Below, one piece after another: positions 1 through 5,141 of a stretch of DNA of 5,141 bases (positions are counted from its first letter, which is position 1; every line of letters begins with the position of its first letter). This DNA is from Bacteroidota bacterium. Its GTDB lineage: Bacteria > Bacteroidota > Bacteroidia > Bacteroidales > Prolixibacteraceae. The stretch is taken from the NCBI GenBank assembly GCA_023393265.1, contig JAEWME010000342.1, positions 1-5,141 of the forward strand, written 5' to 3'. The position numbers and the translations under genes were made by a program. The notes under the pieces were generated by a model. That model saw only the letters and a list, made by a program, of their open reading frames with translations, was not told where the DNA came from and did no database searches.

Positions 1-80
1 AAGTGCCGGTGATGATTGGTTTGGTGAATGTGGCTTTCTGGTTCAGGAAAAGACACAAATGGAATGCTGGTGGAGAATGA
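1..80 (+). CDS. C-terminal end of a probable Acr3-family arsenite efflux permease (5' end outside window)
   Basis: Only the last 25 codons are present, read in the frame that starts at base 3, with TGA at 78-80. The tail begins VPVMIGLVNVAFWF, a hydrophobic stretch that would be the end of a last membrane helix, followed by RKRHKW, a basic patch expected on the cytoplasmic side. Acr3 permeases (BART superfamily, arsenite extrusion across the inner membrane) usually end in a helix containing an EVPVM motif followed by a short basic tail. Bases 1-2 are AA, which would fit the Glu codon GAA before VPVM. The match rests on this short motif only, so another polytopic membrane protein is possible. 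The gene converges on lgt. No strong plus-strand terminator follows closely; the nearest strong hairpin is at 284-307. Confidence 0.55.
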   Translation, partial: VPVMIGLVNVAFWFRKRHKWNAGGE

Positions 81-283
81 GAACTTTAACTCGGACAGGG
101 AAGCACCGATTTTACCATCGACATGTCTGCAAACATTCAAGCCCTCCGGGTATGGGGAACCGCCAAACGCGCGGTTGAACTGGCCATAAAACAAAACGAA
201 GACGCTACACATCAAGGCACAAAACACAACAAAAAGATGCCGGAGACATCGAATGATTGTAGAAAAAGGTGAGCAAGGAGCGA

Positions 284-307
284 ATACGACCCCAACCGGG
301 GTCGTAT
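284..307. repeat. Perfect 10-bp inverted repeat with 4-base loop
   Basis: The left arm ATACGACCCC (284-293) and the right arm GGGGTCGTAT (298-307) are exact reverse complements around the loop AACC. Six of the ten pairs are G-C, so the RNA hairpin would be stable on either strand. No U-tract follows on either strand, so it is not a canonical intrinsic terminator. It lies about 200 bases after the upstream stop codon. It could stabilise or delimit the 3' end of that transcript, or be a copy of an intergenic palindromic repeat; one copy cannot decide. Confidence 0.8.
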
Positions 308-338
308 AAATGCACGACAAATCGTTCTATACACATAT

Positions 339-353
339 AAACCCTTCGGGTTT
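339..353. repeat. 6-bp inverted repeat with triloop
   Basis: AAACCC (339-344) and GGGTTT (348-353) pair perfectly around TTC. The surroundings are AT-rich but there is no run of T directly after it on either strand. It lies 31 bases after the larger hairpin and 34 bases before the lgt terminator stem, so three folded elements sit in series between the convergent genes. Its function is unknown. Confidence 0.6.
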
Positions 354-378
354 GAGAATATCAAAATTTAATTGCCGT

Positions 379-422
379 AAAAAAACAAAAATCCCTGAAA
401 CTTTTTCTGCTTCAGGGATTTT
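379..422 (-). terminator. Intrinsic terminator of lgt
   Basis: Read on the minus strand, a 12-bp stem (arms at 411-422 and 388-399, core CCCTGAA/TTCAGGG) with an 11-base loop is followed by TTTTTG and a run of seven T (down to 379). It begins 20 bases after the lgt stop codon, as expected for rho-independent termination. On the plus strand the same stem is followed by only four T, so it would be at most a weak terminator for the convergent gene. Confidence 0.9.
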
Positions 423-442
423 CGTCAGGTTCAAATATCTTT

Positions 443-1273
443 TTATTTCTTTCCGGGGCTGACTGCATTCTGGTAAATCACCGGACCTTTCTGAATCGCC
501 CTGATGATCAGTATAATTCCGGCAACGACAAACGGAATACTCAGGATTTGTCCCATGTTCAGCGTCATTCCTTTTTCAAATGCTTCCTGCTCTTCCTTGA
601 TAAATTCGATGAAGAAACGGGCGCTGAAAACCATTGTGAAAAATACACCGAAAATCAAGCCCTGATAGTCTTTGGCCTTGGTTTTCCAGTACATATACAT
701 CATTACGCCAAAAGTTACCAGATAGCTCAACGATTCATAAATCTGCGTAGGATGTTTGGCTACCGTTTCGTGGTTCCGTTCGAAAATAAAGCCCCAGGGT
801 AAAGTAGTCGGGATACCGTAAATCTCAGAATTCATCAGGTTCCCCAGGCGGATTAGTGCGGCCACCAATGCCGTTGGCACCACCACCCTGTCGAGAACCC
901 ACAAAATGGAACGTTTCGACACTTTACGGCTCCAGATGGTAAGCGCAACCAAAATACCCAATGCACCGCCATGGCTGGCCAGTCCGCCTTGCCAAACATA
1001 CAGGATTTCCATCGGGTGTTGCGAATAGTAGTCCCAGCCGTAAAAAAGCACATGACCCAAACGGGCACCAATAACCGTCGCAGCGATCAGGTAAATGAAC
1101 AAGCTTTCAAGCCATTTCAAATCAATGCCTTCCGATTTAAACATCTTTTCCCCGTGGTAATAACCAAAGAGGAAGCCGATGGCAAACAAAAGCCCGTACC
1201 AACGAATGTGCAATGGCCCCAGCGAAACTAACTCGGGGCTCACATTCCAATGAATAAATGCTAGAAAATCCAT
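443..1273 (-). CDS. lgt: Phosphatidylglycerol:prolipoprotein diacylglyceryl transferase (Lgt)
   Basis: Lgt is an inner-membrane enzyme that moves the diacylglyceryl group of phosphatidylglycerol onto the lipobox cysteine of exported prolipoproteins, the first step of lipoprotein maturation. The 276-residue product is close to the usual length (E. coli 291) and has about seven hydrophobic segments. Visible family motifs are IRWYG (23-27), GGLASHGGALG (96-106; H101 corresponds to E. coli H103), RLGNLMNSEIYG (142-153; R142, N145, E150 and G153 match the signature residues), HPTQIYE (174-180), R219 with E223 near the end, and NMGQILSIP (239-247). The PROSITE-type signature begins with Gly, but Ile141 occupies that place here. 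ATG at 1273-1271 gives a normal N-terminus; no Shine-Dalgarno is seen, as is common in Bacteroidota. It follows secA by 121 bases across a strong terminator, so it probably has its own promoter. Confidence 0.97.
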   Translation of the reverse strand: MDFLAFIHWNVSPELVSLGPLHIRWYGLLFAIGFLFGYYHGEKMFKSEGIDLKWLESLFIYLIAATVIGARLGHVLFYGWDYYSQHPMEILYVWQGGLASHGGALGILVALTIWSRKVSKRSILWVLDRVVVPTALVAALIRLGNLMNSEIYGIPTTLPWGFIFERNHETVAKHPTQIYESLSYLVTFGVMMYMYWKTKAKDYQGLIFGVFFTMVFSARFFIEFIKEEQEAFEKGMTLNMGQILSIPFVVAGIILIIRAIQKGPVIYQNAVSPGKK

Positions 1274-1291
1274 ATTGTTTTAAAATTTGAC

Positions 1292-1299
1292 CTAAGCTA
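1292..1299 (-). promoter_or_regulatory. Weak candidate -7 element for lgt
   Basis: On the minus strand the octamer TAGCTTAG differs by one base from the Bacteroidota -7 consensus TAnnTTTG and lies 18 bases before the lgt ATG. No clear -33 TTTG is seen upstream at the expected spacing. It is offered only because the secA terminator makes an lgt promoter likely and no better match exists between 1274 and 1394. Confidence 0.2.
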
Positions 1300-1334
1300 A
1301 ACCCAGGTGATTTTTTTGAGAATCGTAATTGCAG

Positions 1335-1379
1335 AAAAAAATAAGGAATAAGAAACCTCTGTTTTTTGTCTCTTATTCC
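1335..1379 (-). terminator. Intrinsic terminator of secA
   Basis: On the minus strand GGAATAAGA (1379-1371) pairs perfectly with TCTTATTCC (1353-1345). Three more pairs, one of them G-U, extend the stem to 12 bp around an 11-base loop. The stem is followed by TTATTTTTTT (1344-1335). It starts 15 bases after the secA stop. The U-tract lies only on this side, so it acts for minus-strand transcripts and separates secA from lgt. Confidence 0.92.
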
Positions 1380-1394
1380 CTATCTGATATTTAC

Positions 1395-4300
1395 TTAGTC
1401 AACTAAATCTTTACCGTGACAAGCCTTGAATTTTTTTCCACTGCCGCACGGACAAGGATCGTTTCGGCCAACCCGTTTTTCAACCCTTACCGGCTGAACT
1501 GTTTTTTGTTCCTGCGGAGCTTCGGGGCGCGTGGTACCTGAAGTATCTGATTTGGATGTCGACATTTTACTCATGTCCAGTCCGCGACGCTCATGCCCTT
1601 CCCTGATTTGCTCCGGCTCGCTGATCGGAATATGACCTTTGGCCAGCATGGCAACAATCTGCTTGTTCATCTTGCCAATCATCACCTTAAACAGGTTGAA
1701 AGCTTCGAATTTGTATATCAAAAGCGGGTCTTTCTGCTCGTAGGTAGCATTCTGAACCGACTGTTTCAGGTCGTCCATTTCGCGAAGCTGCTCTTTCCAC
1801 GATTCGTCGATGGTAGCCAAAACAGCCTGTTTCTGGAACGATTTAACCAGTTCTTTACCCTGATTTTTATATGCTTTCTCCAGGTTGGTCACAATCTGGT
1901 ATATGTGCTGTCCATCAGAAATCGGGACGACAATGTTCTGGTAGATATGCGATTTTTGTTCGAATACATCGCGGATTACCGGGTAAGCCTGACGGGCGAT
2001 TAATTCCATTTTGCGCGAATAGGTTGCCACCATTTCCTGGTAAATGCTTTCGGCCAGGTCTTCAGGTTTAATTCGCATGAAATCCTGCTCAGGAACTGGC
2101 GATTCAATCGACATCAAGCGGATAAGTTCCATGTTAAATTCTTCGAAATTACCCTGTGGCTGGTATTCGTTCACCAATCCTTCGATGGTGTCGTACATGG
2201 TATTCAGGATATCCACTTCCAAACGCTCACCGTTAAGCGCGTGGCGGCGTTTTTTATAGATTACTTCACGCTGCGAGTTCATCACATCGTCGTATTCAAG
2301 CAAACGTTTACGAATACCGAAGTTATTTTCTTCCACTTTTCGCTGTGCACGCTCGATTGATTTGGTGATCATCGAGTGCTGGATCATCTCGCCTTCTTTC
2401 AGACCAATTCGGTCCATGATGCCGGTGATCCGGTCGGAACCGAACAAACGCATCAAATCGTCTTCGAGCGACACAAAGAACTGAGAAGATCCCGGGTCTC
2501 CCTGACGTCCGGAACGTCCGCGCAACTGGCGGTCGACACGGCGCGACTCGTGACGCTCGGTACCGATAATGGCCAATCCACCGAGTCCCTTCACTTCTGC
2601 CGTAAGTTTGATGTCGGTACCACGACCGGCCATATTGGTGGCAATGGTTACCATTCCTTTTACACCTGCATCTGCCACAATCTCAGCTTCGCGGGCGTGC
2701 ATCTTGGCATTCAATACATTGTGTCTGATGCCACGCCGCTTTAGAATCTGGCTTAGCAATTCCGAAATTTCAACCGAAGTTGTACCGACCAAAACCGGTC
2801 GCCCGATTTTATTCAGCGACACAATTTCATCGATTACCGCATTGTATTTTTCACGTTTCGTTTTATAAACAATGTCTTCACGGTCCTGACGGATCGCTTT
2901 TCTGTTGGTCGGAATTACGACCACATCCAGTTTATAGATGTCCCATAATTCGCCAGCTTCTGTTTCAGCCGTACCGGTCATACCCGAAAGTTTATGATAC
3001 ATCCTGAAATAATTCTGAAGCGTGATGGTAGCAAAAGTTTGGGTGGCTGCTTCAACCTTTACCTGCTCTTTGGCTTCAATCGCCTGATGCAGACCATCGG
3101 AATAGCGTCGACCTTCCATAATACGACCGGTTTGCTCATCTACGATTTTCACTTTATTGTCGATCACCACGTATTCCACATCTTTTTCGAACATGGCGTA
3201 GGCTTTCAGCAACTGATTGATAGTGTGTACACGCTCAGACTTGATTGAATAATTCGTCAGAAGGTCGTCTTTTTGTGCTATAACTTCTTCTTTTGTCAGC
3301 GATTTGTTGTTTTCAATCTCAGCAAGCTCTGAGCCAACATCAGGAAGGACGAAGAAATTCGGATCGTCAACGTCTCCTGAAATCAAGTCAACACCTTTAT
3401 CAGTCAATTCAACCGAATTCACTTTTTCGTCGATGACAAAAAAGAGTGGATCGGTAATGATGTGCATCAGTTTGTTGTTGTCCTGCATGTGGTAGTTTTC
3501 CACCTTGGTCATCATCGCCTTAATGCCTTCTTCACTCAGGAATTTAATGATCGGCTTGCTTTTGGGCAATCCTTTGTGTGCTCTGAGCAGCAAAATAGCT
3601 CCTTCATTCTGTTCTTCTTTCGTTGCATTCGGGTTGGTGAGCAGTTTCCTTGCATCGGCCAGGCACTGCGTTACCAGGTTCCGCTGAGCAGCGTATAATT
3701 TTTCAACCTTCGGTTTCAGTTCTTCAAATTTCTGGTTCTCGCCTTTCGGAACCGGACCAGAAATGATTAAAGGTGTACGGGCATCATCGATCAATACCGA
3801 GTCTACCTCGTCGACAATGGCGTAGTGGTGCTTGCGCTGAACCAAATCGCGCGGGCTGATGGCCATGTTGTCGCGCAGGTAGTCGAAACCAAACTCGTTG
3901 TTGGTACCGTAAGTAATGTCGCAATTGTATGCTTTACGGCGGCCTTCCGAATTCGGCTGGTGCTTGTCAATGCAGTCGATGCTCAGTCCGTGAAATTCGT
4001 AGATTGGTCCCATCCATTCAGAGTCACGTTTCGACAGATAGTCGTTAACAGTAACCAGGTGTACACCGCGTCCGGCAAGGGCATTCAGGAAAACAGGCAA
4101 AGTAGCAACAAGCGTTTTACCTTCACCTGTTGCCATTTCAGCAACTTTTCCCTGGTGCAATACCACGCCGCCAATGAGCTGAACATCGTAATGAACCATG
4201 TCCCAGGTCACCATGCTTCCTCCGGCCATCCATTTGTTTTGCCAAATGGCTTTGTCGCCTTCAATAGTAATACTGGTGCGGGTAGCAGCCAAATCGCGAT

Positions 4301-4706
4301 CAAAATCGGAAGCAGTAACTTCGACCAGTTCGTTATCAGCAAATAATTTTGCAGTAGCTTTCACAACTGAAAATGCAGCTGGCAGCACTTCATTCAGCAC
4401 CTCTTCGAGTTTGTCGTCGATTCTTTCTTCAAGTTTGTCTATTTCGGCGTATATCTTTTCACTTTCCTGAATGTCAACAGTTTCAACCTGTTCCTTTAAC
4501 TGGATGATGCGGTCTTCTTCTTCCTTGATTTTTGCAGAAATAATCGCCTTGATGCGCGCTGTTTCAGCCCTCAGTTCGTCTGACGAAAACAACTTAATTC
4601 GCTCATATTCTTTCTTGATCAGTTCGAGGACCGGAGCTATTTCAGTCATGTCTTTCTCGGCTTTCGAGCCCAGAAATTTGCTGAGAATTTTGTTTATAAA
4701 TGCCAT
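1395..4706 (-). CDS. secA: Preprotein translocase ATPase subunit SecA (long Bacteroidota form)
   Basis: SecA is the cytoplasmic and membrane-associated motor that pushes unfolded preproteins through SecYEG using ATP. Nucleotide-binding domain 1 shows the Walker A GEGKT (194-198) and Walker B-type DEVD (299-302). The preprotein cross-linking region spans roughly 319-552. GMTGTA is at 575-580, and domain 2 carries TNMAGRGTDI (690-699) and the arginine-finger motif QLRGRSGRQGDPG (727-739). The scaffold and wing follow to about 1025, then a variable linker and the C-terminal zinc motif CPCGSGKKFKACHG (C1085, C1087, C1096, H1097), which in the family binds zinc, SecB or ribosomes. It is about 200 residues longer than E. 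coli SecA: Walker A lies some 89 residues further in, with a charged coiled-coil-like segment at about 55-105 and an insert at about 123-171, and a further insert falls at about 335-410. The start MAFINKILSKFLGSK matches family N-termini. No Shine-Dalgarno is seen. Confidence 0.99.
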   Translation of the reverse strand: MAFINKILSKFLGSKAEKDMTEIAPVLELIKKEYERIKLFSSDELRAETARIKAIISAKIKEEEDRIIQLKEQVETVDIQESEKIYAEIDKLEERIDDKLEEVLNEVLPAAFSVVKATAKLFADNELVEVTASDFDRDLAATRTSITIEGDKAIWQNKWMAGGSMVTWDMVHYDVQLIGGVVLHQGKVAEMATGEGKTLVATLPVFLNALAGRGVHLVTVNDYLSKRDSEWMGPIYEFHGLSIDCIDKHQPNSEGRRKAYNCDITYGTNNEFGFDYLRDNMAISPRDLVQRKHHYAIVDEVDSVLIDDARTPLIISGPVPKGENQKFEELKPKVEKLYAAQRNLVTQCLADARKLLTNPNATKEEQNEGAILLLRAHKGLPKSKPIIKFLSEEGIKAMMTKVENYHMQDNNKLMHIITDPLFFVIDEKVNSVELTDKGVDLISGDVDDPNFFVLPDVGSELAEIENNKSLTKEEVIAQKDDLLTNYSIKSERVHTINQLLKAYAMFEKDVEYVVIDNKVKIVDEQTGRIMEGRRYSDGLHQAIEAKEQVKVEAATQTFATITLQNYFRMYHKLSGMTGTAETEAGELWDIYKLDVVVIPTNRKAIRQDREDIVYKTKREKYNAVIDEIVSLNKIGRPVLVGTTSVEISELLSQILKRRGIRHNVLNAKMHAREAEIVADAGVKGMVTIATNMAGRGTDIKLTAEVKGLGGLAIIGTERHESRRVDRQLRGRSGRQGDPGSSQFFVSLEDDLMRLFGSDRITGIMDRIGLKEGEMIQHSMITKSIERAQRKVEENNFGIRKRLLEYDDVMNSQREVIYKKRRHALNGERLEVDILNTMYDTIEGLVNEYQPQGNFEEFNMELIRLMSIESPVPEQDFMRIKPEDLAESIYQEMVATYSRKMELIARQAYPVIRDVFEQKSHIYQNIVVPISDGQHIYQIVTNLEKAYKNQGKELVKSFQKQAVLATIDESWKEQLREMDDLKQSVQNATYEQKDPLLIYKFEAFNLFKVMIGKMNKQIVAMLAKGHIPISEPEQIREGHERRGLDMSKMSTSKSDTSGTTRPEAPQEQKTVQPVRVEKRVGRNDPCPCGSGKKFKACHGKDLVD

Positions 4707-4725
4707 CTATACGGGTATTAAAATG

Positions 4726-4773
4726 TTCGAAATTCGAAAGTCACAAATGTAGTTATAATGTTTAAACTTTCGA
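4726..4773. repeat. Inverted repeat flanking the secA -7 element, with tandem TTCGAA
   Basis: TCGAAAGT (4734-4741) and ACTTTCGA (4766-4773) are exact 8-base reverse complements, with centres 32 bp apart, about three helical turns. The predicted secA -7 element (4744-4751) lies between them. The left arm overlaps two TTCGAA palindromes at 4726-4731 and 4733-4738, separated by one A. The arrangement would suit a dimeric regulator contacting both sides of the promoter, but TTCGAA is short and AT-rich intergenic DNA gives such matches by chance, so the regulatory reading is inference. Confidence 0.4.
4744..4751 (-). promoter_or_regulatory. Probable secA promoter (-7 element)
   Basis: On the minus strand TACATTTG matches the Bacteroidota -7 consensus TAnnTTTG exactly. 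It would start transcription near 4738, giving a leader of about 30 bases before the secA ATG at 4706-4704. No good TTTG is visible at the -33 position about 19 bases upstream, where the sequence reads CTCG. It is the only exact match in the secA orientation within the divergent gap. Confidence 0.55.
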
Positions 4774-4914
4774 GGCTATTTACGATTATCGTGCCAGCCC
4801 TCAAAACGATATAAGTTCCGTCAGAATTGACAAAATCGGGAAAATAACTGCCATTTAATCAGCAAAAATGATGGGCGATCGATTTTTTTAATGACAATCT
4901 GATTGATCCTGAAC

Positions 4915-4945
4915 TTTCCAATGCTAACTGATTCTGCTATTTTTG
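4915..4945 (+). promoter_or_regulatory. Probable promoter of the small CxxC gene
   Basis: TATTTTTG (4938-4945) matches TAnnTTTG exactly. TTTC (4915-4918), one base off the -33 TTTG, lies 19 bases upstream, within the usual spacing. A start near 4951 would leave a leader of about 25 bases before the ATG at 4976. Confidence 0.5.
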
Positions 4946-4975
4946 CTACAAAAATAACCATCAAAGAAATACCAC

Positions 4976-5141
4976 ATGGACGATTTTGCCCGTCACTGCT
5001 TTGTTTGTGGAAAGGAAGTTGACCCGGAGACAACGGAGAAGAATGTTCAGTTTAATTTGCCGGTTTGTAAAGAATGCCGCGGAACGGACCAGGAAAAAGC
5101 AGCCATCGGCGATTTGCTGGAAGGAATGGCTGAAGGGTTTG
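4976..5141 (+). CDS. Small putative zinc-binding protein with two CxxC pairs (3' end outside window)
   Basis: I do not recognise a named family. The frame opens with ATG at 4976 and stays open for 55 codons to the window edge. An in-frame TAA at 4955-4957 and no other start codon between make this start firm. The product begins MDDFARHCFVCGKEV and has CFVC (C8, C11) and CKEC (C31, C34) separated by 19 residues, a spacing typical of small zinc ribbons. The visible part after the second pair is acidic and probably helical (about 38-55). There is no signal peptide or membrane segment, so it should be cytoplasmic. A weak purine run AAAGAAA (4963-4969) precedes the ATG. It is transcribed divergently from secA behind its own TAnnTTTG element. 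The cysteine pairs support a real gene over the longer antisense frame; the role is unknown. Confidence 0.75.
   Translation, partial: MDDFARHCFVCGKEVDPETTEKNVQFNLPVCKECRGTDQEKAAIGDLLEGMAEGF

Larger units (their letters stand above)
81..387. other. Non-coding gap between convergent genes, hairpin-rich
   Basis: About 300 bases separate the end of the upstream membrane-protein gene from the lgt terminator. Short open frames exist (plus 28-189, plus 123-272, minus from 212 off the left edge), but none has a recognisable domain or ribosome binding site, and two overlap the upstream coding end. What can be seen is secondary structure: a perfect 10-bp inverted repeat at 284-307, a 6-bp one at 339-353, a small ACGA-CAAA-TCGT one at 314-325, and a possible imperfect fold at 136-179. 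No tRNA, CRISPR repeat or insertion-sequence end is visible. Confidence 0.6.

Noticed and set aside
28..189. Plus-strand 53-codon open frame (ATG at 28)
   Set aside because: It starts inside the upstream gene in another frame, has no ribosome binding site and no known motif.
1..212. Minus-strand open frame running off the left edge, first ATG at 212-210, with a hydrophobic start
   Set aside because: It lies antisense to the coding end of the upstream gene, has no recognisable domain, and the frame is open without a standard start back to a stop at 329-327. It is most likely a chance frame in GC-rich DNA.
123..272. Plus-strand 49-codon open frame (ATG at 123, TGA at 270-272)
   Set aside because: It has no promoter, ribosome binding site or recognisable domain, and its latter half is low-complexity lysine- and asparagine-rich.
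3825..4346. Plus-strand 173-codon open frame opposite secA
   Set aside because: It is wholly antisense to conserved SecA motor sequence, and its residues mirror SecA codons. It is a shadow frame, like the other plus-strand frames across secA and lgt.
4871..4889. CGATCG palindrome followed by seven T, resembling a terminator
   Set aside because: The palindrome has no loop and no longer stem, and it lies upstream of both divergent genes where no transcript needs to end.
4821..5033. Minus-strand 70-codon open frame in the divergent gap
   Set aside because: It overlaps the start of the CxxC gene in antisense and covers that gene's promoter. The cysteine-pair protein and its TAnnTTTG promoter explain the region better.

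Overview
This window looks like ordinary chromosome from a member of the Bacteroidota. Three things point there. The SecA is long (1103 residues, against about 900 in E. coli) and carries the extra segments typical of that phylum. Shine-Dalgarno sequences are absent or weak ahead of the starts. Exact TAnnTTTG promoter elements, the Bacteroidota -7 consensus, lie ahead of secA and of the small gene at the right edge. I cannot place it more finely from sequence alone.

Layout from left to right. Bases 1-80 (+) are the last 25 codons of a membrane protein whose tail resembles Acr3-type arsenite efflux permeases. Bases 81-387 form a gap between convergent genes; I see no convincing gene in it, but it holds a perfect 10-bp hairpin, a 6-bp hairpin and a possible imperfect fold. 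An intrinsic terminator (379-422) ends lgt, which lies on the minus strand at 443-1273. A second intrinsic terminator (1335-1379) lies between lgt and secA (minus strand, 1395-4706). The region 4707-4975 is a divergent promoter region. It has a TAnnTTTG element for secA framed by an inverted repeat, and another for a small CxxC/CxxC protein gene (+ strand, 4976 to the window end, truncated).

The two complete genes both act in protein export. SecA is the ATPase that drives preproteins, including lipoprotein precursors, through SecYEG. Lgt then attaches diacylglycerol to the lipobox cysteine of exported prolipoproteins. They are adjacent and co-oriented, but the strong terminator between them suggests at least partly separate transcripts.

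I do not see a previously undescribed system here. The items most worth a second look are the inverted repeat around the secA promoter, the small putative zinc-binding protein divergent from secA, and the hairpin-rich gap at 81-387.
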